Shown: positions 43,982-53,864, counted from the first letter of the stretch. The stretch: DNA of 64,000 nucleotides from Streptomyces atratus (GCF_900119365.1 NZ_FPJO01000012.1:142562-206561); one strand, 5' to 3'. Translations and numbers: made by a program. Notes: generated by a model not told the origin, from the letters alone.

Positions 43982-46453
43982 CTATGCGCCGGGACCGAAT
44001 CTGGCCGGTGCGTACTTGCTCTGGTGCTCGCGGTACGTGCGGGCGAGGTGGTGCTGGAGCCGGATGTGGCGGAACTGGTACACCGCGCCGGTCTGGCGCA
44101 GCACGCCCCGGCGGTAGGCGTCGTCCAGGAAGGCCACCGTGTCCCAGGGCAGTCTGCCGGTCAGGGGCAGCCATACGCGCGACAGGACCAGCCACCGACC
44201 CCAGGCGGTGAACGAGAGCGCGTACGAGCACGTGCCGCCGAGCCCGCCGATGACACCGATGACGAGCCCGTCCGCCGCGTTCCAGATCAGCGGTCCGAGG
44301 ATTCCGTCGAGCAGGCCGGTGATCAGGTGCCCGCCGACCGCGATGGCCAGGGTGAGCATCGGTACCAGTACGAGAACCTGCCGGAGCACCGTCGCGCGGT
44401 TCGAGGCCAGCAGGCCGGCCGGGGTGGCCGCGGAGGCGACGTCCAGCGGCGCTTCGAGCATGGCCATGATCCCGAAGACGAGCCCGGCGCCCGCGCCGAA
44501 GATCAGGCCGAGGACCAGCATGTTGATGAGGGTGCCCTTGATCACCAGCTCGTTCGCGAGCGGGATCCCGTAGTACAGCCAGCGCTGGAGGGCGAGGGCA
44601 CAGGCGCATCCGACGCCCATCACGAAACCGCCCGGCAGGACGGCGCCGAACCGGGCGACGAACGTGCGCACCGGTCTGCGGCCGACGCCGGTGCCCCCGC
44701 CGGGCAGCCGCAGCCGTACATGGGCGGGTTCGAAGGCCGTGGTGCCGAACCGGACCAGGATCGCGTGGACACACCCGTAGGCGAGACCGGCGACCGCCCC
44801 CATCGAACAGCCCGACATGAGCACCTCGCCGACCGGGAACGGCACGTTGATCAGGTTGACGAACCACACCGCGAGCGTGACGCAGAGCGCCGAGGACACC
44901 GCCACCGACAGCAGCCGCGTGGACAGCCGCAGCGAATCACCGATCCGCCACCACGCGAGGTCCTGCTGGTCGCCGTCGAGCCGGGCCAGATGGTGGGCGA
45001 GAAAGCCGAGCCAGCGCTCGGCGCGCTCCGGATCGCGCTGCCGCTCCCGGCGACGGGTGGCGCTCCGCTCGGCGACGCGACGCCGGTAGACCGTCGGCAC
45101 GAAGCCCGCCAGCAGATGTTCTTCGAGGGAGTTCTCGTCGGGGAAGCGCTCGGCCTCCAGCAGCTCCGCCGGGTTCCTGTCGGGCGCCTCGCTGTACATC
45201 GTCCGCGCCAGGATGATCATGAGCGGGGTGCTCAGGACCCTGGCCAGGGGGCCGGCGGCCCCGCTCTCCCGGGCGCGCAGCCGGTCCAGTACGGGGGTCC
45301 AGACCGGCGTGGTCCCGCCGTCGTCGCGGGGGACCGGCCGGGCCGTCCGGGGCAGGTAGTCGGAGAGGTCTTCGAGGGTGAGATCGGTCAGTTCGAGACC
45401 GGCGGCCCAGACCAGCGGGGCACCGGCCTCCTGGACGGCCTCGGCGAACTCGCCGCGCCGGCTGGTCAGGACGAGCGGGAGCGAGGTGGCGTTGAGCACC
45501 TCCAGGGCCGTACTCCGCAGACCTTCCGCGATCTCGTCGAACCCGTCCAGGACCGGCAGTACGAGATCCGCGTCGACCAGGGCGGCCGCCAGCGTCGAGC
45601 CGTCGGGGGCCCGGCGGGTGAGATGCGGGTGGTCGCGCACCAGCCGGTCGATCAGCCAGTCCCGCAGCGCGACGGCCGTGGGATCCCAGGAGCCGATGCT
45701 GAAGACCACCGGCACCCGGTCGTGCGGCTCGCGGGCCTCCAGCTGGTCCAGGACGAACCTGATCGTCAGGATCGACTTGCCGGATCCGGCCCGGCCGAGG
45801 ACCACGAGCCGCCCCGACCCGATCCGCCGGTAGACCTCGGCCACGCTGCCCAGATCGCCGCTCAGGTCCATTCGGTCCGGCGTCGCTCCCGGCGGCAGAC
45901 GCTGGATGTTCTCCGAATGGTCGGTCAGCGATTCGGGGGCGTCCTGCCAGCGCACCGGAAGCGGAAACGGGTCGTGCACCCGGCGGTGTTCCTCCTCGCG
46001 CTGCCAGCGGCGCCGGATTTCCCGGGCCAATTCGGTGGAAGCGGTGACGAGTTCGCCGTGAGCGGGTGAAGTGGTGGAGGTGGGGAGGACATTTGGCCCG
46101 GGGTTCTGTACGGGGTTCCTTCCGGGAATCCGCCCGTGATTCTGCCCGGAGTTCTGTGCAGGTAAGGATTCCGGTACGGGGGCGGATTCGGGTACCGGTA
46201 CGGGGCCGGGTTCGCCGGCCGGTTCGGCCTTCGACCTCGCGAGCGTGGCGGCGAGCCGCTGACGGTCCTCGGGCCCGGCCTCCAGCGCGTCCGCCAGCAG
46301 GTTCACCGTACCCAGCCGGTGATCGCTGGATCTGCCGTTCTCCAGTCTGCGGATCGTACGCACGCTCACTCCGGACCGTGCCTCCAGCTGCTCCTGCGTG
46401 AGCCCCGACCGGTTACGCAGCCGACGCAGCAACGTGCCGAGCTGATCCGCCAC
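43982..46453 (-). CDS. HTH-NACHT NTPase with C-terminal membrane region
   Basis: The 823-aa protein has an N-terminal XRE helix-turn-helix (SGLTQEQLEARSGVSVRTIR, residues about 15-55), a Pro/Glu-rich linker and a NACHT P-loop domain: Walker A GRAGSGKS near 218-225, Walker B VLPVLDGFDEI near 298, then a TSRRGEFAEAV sensor-like strand. The remainder (about 505-770) has about seven hydrophobic helices, and the C-terminus carries a DDAYRRGVLRQTGAVYQFRH stretch seen in related Streptomyces proteins. The GTG at 46453 follows GGAAGGA. NACHT NTPases act in signalling and in some antiphage systems; this one is not assigned. It converges on the GNAT gene with 15 bases between. Confidence 0.85.
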   Translation of the reverse strand: MADQLGTLLRRLRNRSGLTQEQLEARSGVSVRTIRRLENGRSSDHRLGTVNLLADALEAGPEDRQRLAATLARSKAEPAGEPGPVPVPESAPVPESLPAQNSGQNHGRIPGRNPVQNPGPNVLPTSTTSPAHGELVTASTELAREIRRRWQREEEHRRVHDPFPLPVRWQDAPESLTDHSENIQRLPPGATPDRMDLSGDLGSVAEVYRRIGSGRLVVLGRAGSGKSILTIRFVLDQLEAREPHDRVPVVFSIGSWDPTAVALRDWLIDRLVRDHPHLTRRAPDGSTLAAALVDADLVLPVLDGFDEIAEGLRSTALEVLNATSLPLVLTSRRGEFAEAVQEAGAPLVWAAGLELTDLTLEDLSDYLPRTARPVPRDDGGTTPVWTPVLDRLRARESGAAGPLARVLSTPLMIILARTMYSEAPDRNPAELLEAERFPDENSLEEHLLAGFVPTVYRRRVAERSATRRRERQRDPERAERWLGFLAHHLARLDGDQQDLAWWRIGDSLRLSTRLLSVAVSSALCVTLAVWFVNLINVPFPVGEVLMSGCSMGAVAGLAYGCVHAILVRFGTTAFEPAHVRLRLPGGGTGVGRRPVRTFVARFGAVLPGGFVMGVGCACALALQRWLYYGIPLANELVIKGTLINMLVLGLIFGAGAGLVFGIMAMLEAPLDVASAATPAGLLASNRATVLRQVLVLVPMLTLAIAVGGHLITGLLDGILGPLIWNAADGLVIGVIGGLGGTCSYALSFTAWGRWLVLSRVWLPLTGRLPWDTVAFLDDAYRRGVLRQTGAVYQFRHIRLQHHLARTYREHQSKYAPARFGPGA

Positions 46454-46500
46454 TTCGACATCCTTCCACCACCGAGCGCGGTCGCGACGACCCTACCGGT

Positions 46501-46528
46501 GGCGACCGGTCATATATGGCCGGTCGCC
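46501..46528. promoter_or_regulatory. 28-base near-perfect palindrome upstream of the HTH-NACHT gene
   Basis: Thirteen of fourteen base pairs are complementary, with the single mismatch at 46510/46519. The centre is CATATATG. It lies about 50 bases before the GTG of the HTH-NACHT gene, a suitable place for an operator. A second inverted repeat CTGTTC/GAACAG flanks 46533-46556. Binding by the HTH domain is inferred. Confidence 0.55.
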
Positions 46529-46712
46529 TGTCCTGTTCGCGGAATGGCGTGAACAGCACGATCAGTGGTGCCCGGCCGGTGCGCCGACACGGGGCGGCGC
46601 ACCCCGCCGGGCATCCGGGAAGCAGATGGCGTCCATGCGGCCGGAACGGCACCGGCATCGGATCTGATCGCCTCTCATGAATTTCTCCTGCTACGACTCA
46701 TGAGGAGTTGAC

Positions 46713-46952
46713 ATGGTCTACCGATTCTGGTGCGGCGAATGCGGATTCAAGACGCCGTGGCTCGCCGAGTCCGAGGGCGCACAACGCCAACTGGATCACT
46801 ACAACAAGCAGCACCCGGGAATTCTCGCCGGTGGCCATGTGGAGACCAATCGGCGAAATCCGCAAGGCAGCCGTCTCGGCGGCCTCGCCTGCCTCCAAGC
46901 AGCGGCAGTTCTCGTGCTTCTGCTGATCATCGCGGCCGCGTGTCAACGCTGA
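46713..46952 (+). CDS. Small zinc-ribbon-like membrane protein
   Basis: The 79-aa protein begins MVYRFWCGECGFKTPW, a CxxC knuckle that resembles half a zinc ribbon, followed by a charged His-containing linker (QLDHYNKQHPG) and a single membrane helix (LQAAAVLVLLLIIAAACQ). GAGGAG lies at 46702-46707. The lone CxxC and C-terminal anchor suggest a small membrane sensor or partner, but no function is assigned. Confidence 0.8.
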   Translation: MVYRFWCGECGFKTPWLAESEGAQRQLDHYNKQHPGILAGGHVETNRRNPQGSRLGGLACLQAAAVLVLLLIIAAACQR

Positions 46953-47011
46953 GGCGCAGCCGAACCCCACCAGACAGCCGGAATGACCGACCGAAAGGGA
47001 CAGGAAAGAAA

Positions 47012-48274
47012 ATGAGCATGCGCGACGATTCCGGATCAGGTATCGAGGCCGGCACGGCGAACCGGTCCACCGGTGGCACGGCCCGGCGCACCTCGCGGGT
47101 GCGCGGGCACCGGCGCTGGCTGCTGCCGGTGGCCACCGCGGCCTGCCTGCTGATGACCGGTGCCGGCACGGCGACCGCCGCCGCCCCGGCCACCGCCTCA
47201 TCGGCTGCCGAGTCCTCGACCGCCGCCCAGACCCCGGCCGACATCCTGCAGGCCGGTGCCCAGCAGGGGATCGCCGACGGATACCCGGGCGTGATCGGCA
47301 TGGTGCGGAAGGGCGACACCACCCAGTACGTGCACGCGGGTGTCGGTGACCGCGCGACCAAGGTGCCCGCCGACCCGAAGGCGAGGTTCCGGATCGGCAG
47401 CAACACCAAGGCGTTCACCTCCACCGTGCTGCTCCAGCTGGAGGGCGAGAAGAAACTCTCGCTGGACGACACCGTCGCCAAGTGGCTGCCGGGGGCGGTC
47501 GCCGCCAACGGCTACGACGGCTCGAAGATCACTATCCGTCAGCTGCTCAACCACACCTCGGGCCTGCCCGACTACTTCAAAACCATACAGATCAACGGGC
47601 CGTACTTCCTCAACACCAACCCGAGGGAGGTCTTCCCGCCGCAGAACCTGGTCAACGTCGCCCTCGCCATGCGCGCGCCGACGACCGAGCCGGGCGAGAA
47701 GTTCGACTACTCCAACACCAACTACGTGCTCGCGGGCATGGTGATCAAGGCCGTCACCGGCGAGGACGCGGCCACGCAGATCCAGCGGCGCATCATCGAA
47801 CCGCTCGGCCTGCGCGACACCAGCTTCCCCACATCCGACCCCGCGCTCTACGGCAACTACCTCCACGGCTACGCGATCCGGACGATCTTCATCAACGACG
47901 CGACGGCCTCCAACGTGCAGGTCTTCGGGAGCGCCGGGGCCATGGTGTCGACCATGGACGACCTGGCCACGTTCTCCCGGGCGCTGATGACCGGAAAGCT
48001 CCTTGAGCCCGCGCAGATGGCCGAGCTCAAGACCACCGTTCCCGTGACCGCCGACATCGGCTACGGGCTGGGCATCGAGCGCATAAAGCTGTCCTGCGGG
48101 AAGTCGGCCTGGGGACACAACGGCGCGGTGCTCGGTTACTTCAGCGAGTGGCTGAGCAGCGAGGACGGCACCGAGCAGGTGGCGCACGCGAACAACGAGT
48201 TCCATCTTCTCGGCGGTACGCCGGGACAGGCCCATACGGGCAAGGCCATGACCGACGCGTTCTGCGCGCTCTGA
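47012..48274 (+). CDS. Secreted serine hydrolase, R61-like D-Ala-D-Ala carboxypeptidase (class C beta-lactamase family)
   Basis: The 420-aa exported protein has a long N-region and a signal-like helix (LLPVATAACLLMTGAG). The catalytic motifs are SNTK with S130 and K133, YSNTNY and WGHNG. The order and the two late cysteines (SCGKSAW and DAFCAL) closely resemble the Streptomyces R61 DD-peptidase. It trims cell-wall peptides outside the cell or is a related esterase. The ATG at 47012 follows AGGAAAG; a second ATG at 47018 is possible. Confidence 0.92.
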   Translation: MSMRDDSGSGIEAGTANRSTGGTARRTSRVRGHRRWLLPVATAACLLMTGAGTATAAAPATASSAAESSTAAQTPADILQAGAQQGIADGYPGVIGMVRKGDTTQYVHAGVGDRATKVPADPKARFRIGSNTKAFTSTVLLQLEGEKKLSLDDTVAKWLPGAVAANGYDGSKITIRQLLNHTSGLPDYFKTIQINGPYFLNTNPREVFPPQNLVNVALAMRAPTTEPGEKFDYSNTNYVLAGMVIKAVTGEDAATQIQRRIIEPLGLRDTSFPTSDPALYGNYLHGYAIRTIFINDATASNVQVFGSAGAMVSTMDDLATFSRALMTGKLLEPAQMAELKTTVPVTADIGYGLGIERIKLSCGKSAWGHNGAVLGYFSEWLSSEDGTEQVAHANNEFHLLGGTPGQAHTGKAMTDAFCAL

Positions 48275-48358
48275 GAACCACGACCGGAAGGGCTCTCCCG
48301 GCCGCCGGGCCGGGGCCTTCCCCCACAGCGAGAGCCGCGCTCTCGGAGAGGACACCCG

Positions 48359-49450
48359 ATGAGAACACCACGGACCACCTGGCGGACCCGGGCGCGAACG
48401 GCCGTGGCCGCCGCCGCGCTGACCATGGCCGCGACCCTCACCGCCCCGCTCGCCCACGCCGACGGCGCCGCCCCTCCGGTGCTGACCGACGGATTCGGTC
48501 TGACCCAGGTCGCCGGGGGCACCGAGGTGCACTCGGCCACCGACTTCACCATCACCGTGACCACCCCTCAGGTGGCCGGGAAGCACAAGATCCGCATCTT
48601 CCTGCCCAGCGGCTACCGCACCGACCCCGGGAAGCGCTGGCCGGTGACGTACTTCCTGCACGGCGGGGGCGGAACCGTGGATGACGCCGCGGCCGCCCCG
48701 GCGTTGCGCTCGGACTCGATGATCACCGTCGTGCCGGACGCCGGCCTGAAGGGCTGGTTCGCCGACTGGGTCATGCAGAACACCGCCGAGGGCGCGGCGA
48801 ACTGGGAGACCTTCCACCTGGAGCAGGTCGTCCCCTTCATCGACGCCAACCTGCGCACCGTCGCCGACAGGGACCACCGGGCCGTCGTCGGCCTGTCGAT
48901 GGGCGGGTTCGGCGCCCTGCACTACGGCGAGGCCCGCCCCGACCTCTTCGGCCACGTCGCCTCCCTGTCCGGCGGCATCGACTTCGGCATGGCGGAGGTC
49001 CGCGCGGCGGTCCTGGCCACGGAACTCAACCTGACCGGCGCCTGGTGCGCCGTGAGCACCTCCACCCCGTCCGGGACCGGCCAGTGCACCGGTTACGGGC
49101 CCATGGTCGACAGCGACGCGATCTTCGGTTCCCCGTACCCGGTGCTGAACGCGGACCGGGTCTGGAAGGCGGTCGACCCGGCCGCCCCGGTCAACCTGGC
49201 CAAGCTCGCCGAGACCGACGTCACGCTCTACACCGGCGACAACGACGTGATAGACCACTTCACCGCGATCGCCGCCAGGAACGTCAAGACCCGCATGGAC
49301 ACGCTCGGTCTGCCCAGCCGCCTCGTCGACTACGGCGACGGGTCGGCGCTGGCGCCCACCTGCGACGGCGGCCACAACTACGGCTGCTGGGCCCCCGCGC
49401 TGGCCGACTACATCCCCCGGCTCCAGGACTCGTTCGGCACGGCGGGCTGA
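48359..49450 (+). CDS. Secreted esterase, alpha/beta-hydrolase (esterase D / antigen 85-like)
   Basis: The 363-aa exported protein has a signal peptide (AVAAAALTMAATLTAPLAHA) and an alpha/beta-hydrolase domain. The nucleophile is S180 in GLSMGGFGALHYG, with an oxyanion-type HGGGG (FLHGGGGTV). A Cys pair (WCAVSTSTPSGTGQC) probably forms a disulfide and a second pair (TCDGGHNYGCWAP) flanks the catalytic-His region. Substrate is unknown. The ATG follows GAGAGGAC. Confidence 0.9.
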   Translation: MRTPRTTWRTRARTAVAAAALTMAATLTAPLAHADGAAPPVLTDGFGLTQVAGGTEVHSATDFTITVTTPQVAGKHKIRIFLPSGYRTDPGKRWPVTYFLHGGGGTVDDAAAAPALRSDSMITVVPDAGLKGWFADWVMQNTAEGAANWETFHLEQVVPFIDANLRTVADRDHRAVVGLSMGGFGALHYGEARPDLFGHVASLSGGIDFGMAEVRAAVLATELNLTGAWCAVSTSTPSGTGQCTGYGPMVDSDAIFGSPYPVLNADRVWKAVDPAAPVNLAKLAETDVTLYTGDNDVIDHFTAIAARNVKTRMDTLGLPSRLVDYGDGSALAPTCDGGHNYGCWAPALADYIPRLQDSFGTAG

Positions 49451-49475
49451 CCCCCCGACGGAACCAGGCCCGGCC

Positions 49476-49507
49476 CCCGGCCGGCGGGCGTCCGCCCGTC
49501 GGCCGGG
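49476..49507. terminator. Terminator hairpin after the esterase gene
   Basis: CCCGGCCGGCGGGCG (49476-49490) pairs with 49493-49507 with one wobble. A 2-base formal loop opens to about six. Confidence 0.75.
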
Positions 49508-49552
49508 CGGTCGTTAAGGGGGCTCTCATCCGGGCCGCCTAGCGTGCGGAAC

Positions 49553-50158
49553 ATGAACCCCACGACTTCCGCGAACCCCACCGACCCCACTGCCCCCTCG
49601 GCACCCGATGCCGAGGAGACCGCGACCGAGGACGCCGCGTACGACATGGTCAAGACGGACAAGGCCGCGGGCGAAGCCGACGGAGCCGAGGAAGCACTCG
49701 CGGAGGCCGAGGACCTGGAGCCGGACGGCCTCGACGACTCGGACAAGCAGTCCTCCGGCCTCGGCGCCGCGGCCGCCGCCGTGGCCGCGGCCGGGCTCGG
49801 TGTCGTCGCGCTCACCGGGTCCTGGACCGGCAAGGTCGCCGCCGAGCGCGAGACCCTGATCGGCCAGATCAAGACCTCGGCCGGTGGCAGCGCCGCCCAG
49901 CAGATCTCCGAGATCTACGGCGACGCCTGGCACTCCACCGCACTGGTCAACGGACTCTTCGCACTGCTCGCCCTGCTGGTCGGAGTCTTCGCCCTGGTCC
50001 GCCCGGCCTTCGGCGCACCCTCCGCTGACCCGCAGCCCGGCTGGGTGCGCGCCGTCGCGACCGCCGGCATCGCGCTCGGTGTCCTCGGTCTGGTGATCTC
50101 CGCAGCCATGTACTTCGACCTCATCGTGCCGCTGCCGACCACGGGCGCCGCCGGCTGA
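49553..50158 (+). CDS. Membrane protein with acidic N-terminal domain, unknown function
   Basis: The 201-aa protein has a long acidic, Thr/Ala/Glu-rich N-terminus (residues 1-65) and then three or four membrane helices (AAVAAAGLGVVALTGSW, ALLALLVGVFALVR, AGIALGVLGLVISAAM). No catalytic motif is seen. The ATG at 49553 is about 7 bases after a -10-like TAGCGT and has no Shine-Dalgarno sequence, so it may be leaderless. It probably has its own promoter, since a terminator lies upstream. Confidence 0.78.
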   Translation: MNPTTSANPTDPTAPSAPDAEETATEDAAYDMVKTDKAAGEADGAEEALAEAEDLEPDGLDDSDKQSSGLGAAAAAVAAAGLGVVALTGSWTGKVAAERETLIGQIKTSAGGSAAQQISEIYGDAWHSTALVNGLFALLALLVGVFALVRPAFGAPSADPQPGWVRAVATAGIALGVLGLVISAAMYFDLIVPLPTTGAAG

Positions 50159-50370
50159 GCACAAGGGCCGGGGACACGGCATAGGGCATCCGCCCGAGGG
50201 ACCCGGTCCCGTATACGGCAGGGGCCACGAGTTTCTGAGGCTCCCCGCCCGCGAAGATGCGGATCCTGCCCGATGCCGCGACACCTCCTGAGGGACGACA
50301 GTGAAGGCACGGCAGAAGCGCTGCCGACCCCATCGGGCCCCAACGGGCCGTCGTCCTCCGGGAGAAGCAC

Positions 50371-50556
50371 ATGCACACCTTCGAACTCCACACGCTGCGC
50401 ATGGCCGAACTGCACCGCCGGGCCGAGCAGGAACGACTCGTCCTGGAGGCCGCTCGCGCCCGCCGGGTTGCCCGCAGGGCCGCCCGGCATCCCGGACGCA
50501 AGGAGGCAGAGGGGCCGCTGAGTACGGACCGGAAACGATTCGTCCACGCCGCGTGA
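50371..50556 (+). CDS. Small basic Streptomyces protein
   Basis: The 61-aa Arg/Ala-rich protein has the start MHTFELHTLRMAELHRRAEQ followed by a basic stretch (RARRVARRAARHPGR) and an acidic-polar tail. GGAG lies at 50359-50362 at good spacing, and codon bias is typical. Proteins of this pattern are familiar in Streptomyces, often before large LuxR regulators, but have no assigned role. The following gene is such a LuxR regulator. Confidence 0.65.
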   Translation: MHTFELHTLRMAELHRRAEQERLVLEAARARRVARRAARHPGRKEAEGPLSTDRKRFVHAA

Positions 50557-50686
50557 AGGCCGGGTGACGGCGCCTCGGTTCCGGTGGACCGATGACTGCT
50601 GAACCGACGCCCGACGGCCCCGGACCGATGCTCGACCGGGGCCGGACGGCCCCGGTCCGGGGCCCGCGCGACCGGACCCGTGTGCG

Positions 50687-53600
50687 ATGCTCGGCGACGT
50701 GGAGACCAGGTCCGTCAGTCCCGTGTTCGTCGGCCGAGAGAGCGAGTTCGCCTCGCTCGTCGACGCGCTCGCCCGCGCCGGCGCGGAGGGTGCCGACGTT
50801 TCGGGCGAACCGCAGGCCCTGCTCATCGGCGGTGAGGCGGGGGTCGGCAAGACCCGGCTGGTCGAGGAGTTCCTCGCGGCCGCGGTCCGCCGCGGCGCGG
50901 CCGTCGCCGTCGGCGGCTGCGTCGAGATCGGTGCCGACGGCCTGCCCTACGCCCCGTTCTCCACCGCGCTGCGGGCCCTGCGCCGCACCCTGCCCGAGGA
51001 GGTCGCCGCGGCCTGCGCCGGGCAGGAGGGCGAGCTGGCCCGGCTGCTTCCCGAACTCGGCGAGGCCGACCGGGACGCGACGGACGAGCACAGCACCGCC
51101 CGCCTCTTCGAACTCACCGCCCGACTCCTGGAACGCATCTCCGCCGAACGCGCCGTCGTCCTCGTCCTGGAAGACCTGCACTGGGCCGACGCCTCCACCC
51201 GCCACCTCCTCGCCTACCTCTTCCGCACCGTGCGCAACGGTCGCCTCGTCGTGATCGGCACCTACCGCTCCGACGACATCCACCGCCGCCACCCGCTGCG
51301 CCCCCTCCTTGCCGAGCTGGACCGGCTGCGCACCGTCCGCCGGATCGAACTCGCCCGCTTCAACCGTGCCGAGGTCCGCCGCCAGCTCACCGGCATCCTC
51401 GCCGCCACCCCCGAGGCCGTCCTCGCGGACGAGATCTTCGAACGCTCCGACGGCAACGCCTTCTTCGTCGAGGAACTCGCCTGCAGCCTGGAGAGCGGTG
51501 ACCACTCCCGGCTCTCCGACTCGCTGCGCGACCTCCTGCTCGTACGCGTCGAGGCGCTCCCCGACGACGCCCAGCAGGTCGCCCGGATCGTTGCCGAGGG
51601 CGGCTCCACCATCGAGTACGGACTGCTCGCCGCGGTCGCCGGGCTGACCGAGGACCAACTCATCGAGGCGCTGCGGGCGGTCGTCGGCGCCAACCTGCTG
51701 CTCACCACCCCGGAGGGCAACGGCTACCGCTTCCGGCACTCCCTGGTCCGCGAGGCCGTCAGCGACGACCTGCTGCCCGGCGAGCGCTCCCGGCTCAACC
51801 GGCGCTACGCACAGGCCCTGGAGGCCGACCCCACCCTCGTCCGCGCCGGAGAGCGCGCCACCCGCCTCGCCAGCTACTGGTACGGCGCACACGACGCCGC
51901 CAAGGCGCTGCCCGCCGTGCTGAAGGCCTCCGTCGAGACCCGCCGCCGCTACGCTTTCTCCGAACAACTCCGCCTGCTGGAACGGGCGATGGAACTGTGG
52001 GACGACGCCCCCGACGACGTACGCCGCACCCTGCGGCCCATCGACTACGCCGAGAGCTACCCGGCCTGCGGCTGCGACCCCGAGACCACCCCGCTGCGCT
52101 ATCTCGACCTGATGGCCGAGGCCACCGTCGCCGCCCGGTTCGGCGGGGAGCGCGAACGCGCCCTGGCCATCGCCAAGAAGGCCATGCGGGTCCTGGAGGG
52201 CGAGGACGACCCGTTGCGCGCCGCCTGGTTCTGGGTCCAGCGCTCCCGGCTGATGCAGGACCTCACCCGCGGCGACGGCCGCGAGGAACTGGCCGCCGCC
52301 CAGGAGCTCGTCCGCGGCCTGCCCCCGTCCGCCGTCCACGCCGATGTCCTGATGAGCGTGGCGGGATGGGGCGCCCTGCACCGCCCCGGTGCCGAGACCC
52401 TGCTCGCCGCCGACCGGGCGGTGGAGTACGCCAGGCTCGTCGGCGACGAGTACATCGGGCTGCACGCCCGGCTCACCCGCGGCTGGCTCACCGCCGAGGC
52501 GGGCGGCGTCGACGAGGGCATCGCCGAGATGTACGCCGTCCGCGACCGCGCCGACGAACTGCACCTGGTCGGCATCATGAGCCGGGCCGCCATCAACCTC
52601 CCCTCCACCCTCGAATCCATGGGCCGCTCCCTGGAGGCCGTGGCCGCCGCGGACCACGGCATCGAGATCAGCCTCAGCCACGGCGTCGCCGACATGGAGG
52701 CCTGGGTCCGCTGCAACCGGGCGGACTCGCTGTTCTCCCTGGGGCACTGGGACGAGAGCCGGGCCACCACCGACGCGGCGGCCCGCGTTGCCCGGTCCGG
52801 CAAGGCGCAGGGGCTCGTGGCCTCGCGCCGCACCGAACTCGCCCTGGCCCGGGGCGACCTGGCCGAGGCCGAGGCGCAACTCGCCCTGGCCCGGCGCAGT
52901 TTCGGCTCCCGGGACCCGCAGCCCCAGCACGTCATCGTGCCCGCACGCCATGCCATGGCCCTCGCCGTGCAGCAGGGCCGACTGGCCGAGGCGCGGGCCG
53001 AGTTCGAGGCCCGGTCGGAACAGGGATTCCCGCCCGGCACCCAGCGGTACGCCCTGCCGCTGCTCCATGTCGCGGCCGCCGCCGAGGCCGACGCCCGGGG
53101 CCTGCCCGCCGCCGACCCGGGCCGGCCGGCGGTCCTCGCCCGCATCCGCGCCCACCTGAAGGGGCTGCCGATGCTCGTCCCCGTCTGGGCCGCCCACGGT
53201 CTCCTGATCGATGCCGAGCTGGCCAGGGCGGAGGGCCTCGACACCCCCGGCCACTGGTCCCGCGCGGCGGCCGCCTTCGCGCCCCTGCACCGCCCGTACG
53301 AGCTGGCCCGGATCCAGCACCGCTGGGCCGAGGCCCTCCTCGTCGCCGCCGGCGACCGGTCCACCGTCACCGCCCTGCTGCGCGAGGCACACGGCACCTC
53401 CGTGCGGCTCGGCGCGCGCCCGCTGACCGAGACCGTCGAGCTGCTGGCCGGCCGCGCCCGCATCGCCCTCACCGCCCCGGACCGCGGCACCGCACCCGAG
53501 ATCCCGGCCGCCGTCACCGTCCCCGCCGAGGACGGCACCGGCGACGGGGCCGCGGGCCGGGAGCGCACCGAGGACCGTCTGCGCGAGGCGGCCGCGGCCG

Positions 53601-53821
53601 CGGTGGAGTCGTTCGGGCTGACGCGACGCGAACAGGACGTGCACCGGCTGGTCGCGGCCGGCCACACCAACCGCAGGATCGCCGAGGAGCTCTACATATC
53701 GCCCAAGACCGCGAGCGTGCACGTCTCCAGCATTCTCGCCAAGCTCGGCGTCTCCAGCCGAGGCGAGGCGGCCGCCCTTGCCCACCGGCTCCGCCTGTAC
53801 CCCACCCGGGACGCCTCCTGA
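50687..53821 (+). CDS. Large ATP-binding LuxR-family (LAL/MalT-like) regulator
   Basis: The 1044-aa regulator starts with an AAA-like domain: FVGRESEFASLVDALA, P-loop GGEAGVGKTRLVEEFL near residues 48-60, a Walker B region LVLEDLHWADAS, and TYRSDD. A long helical TPR-like region (about 300-880) follows, and the C-terminus has a LuxR helix-turn-helix (DVHRLVAAGHTNRRIAEELY, with PKTASVHVSSILAKLGVSSR) near 975-1035. Such proteins integrate a ligand or metabolic cue and activate nearby genes. An alternative GTG start at 50699 is in frame. No obvious biosynthetic target lies next to it. Confidence 0.92.
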   Translation: MLGDVETRSVSPVFVGRESEFASLVDALARAGAEGADVSGEPQALLIGGEAGVGKTRLVEEFLAAAVRRGAAVAVGGCVEIGADGLPYAPFSTALRALRRTLPEEVAAACAGQEGELARLLPELGEADRDATDEHSTARLFELTARLLERISAERAVVLVLEDLHWADASTRHLLAYLFRTVRNGRLVVIGTYRSDDIHRRHPLRPLLAELDRLRTVRRIELARFNRAEVRRQLTGILAATPEAVLADEIFERSDGNAFFVEELACSLESGDHSRLSDSLRDLLLVRVEALPDDAQQVARIVAEGGSTIEYGLLAAVAGLTEDQLIEALRAVVGANLLLTTPEGNGYRFRHSLVREAVSDDLLPGERSRLNRRYAQALEADPTLVRAGERATRLASYWYGAHDAAKALPAVLKASVETRRRYAFSEQLRLLERAMELWDDAPDDVRRTLRPIDYAESYPACGCDPETTPLRYLDLMAEATVAARFGGERERALAIAKKAMRVLEGEDDPLRAAWFWVQRSRLMQDLTRGDGREELAAAQELVRGLPPSAVHADVLMSVAGWGALHRPGAETLLAADRAVEYARLVGDEYIGLHARLTRGWLTAEAGGVDEGIAEMYAVRDRADELHLVGIMSRAAINLPSTLESMGRSLEAVAAADHGIEISLSHGVADMEAWVRCNRADSLFSLGHWDESRATTDAAARVARSGKAQGLVASRRTELALARGDLAEAEAQLALARRSFGSRDPQPQHVIVPARHAMALAVQQGRLAEARAEFEARSEQGFPPGTQRYALPLLHVAAAAEADARGLPAADPGRPAVLARIRAHLKGLPMLVPVWAAHGLLIDAELARAEGLDTPGHWSRAAAAFAPLHRPYELARIQHRWAEALLVAAGDRSTVTALLREAHGTSVRLGARPLTETVELLAGRARIALTAPDRGTAPEIPAAVTVPAEDGTGDGAAGRERTEDRLREAAAAAVESFGLTRREQDVHRLVAAGHTNRRIAEELYISPKTASVHVSSILAKLGVSSRGEAAALAHRLRLYPTRDAS

Positions 53822-53864
53822 CCGGGGCCAGGGCCGACGGCCGTACCCGGCCCGCCCCGCTCGC

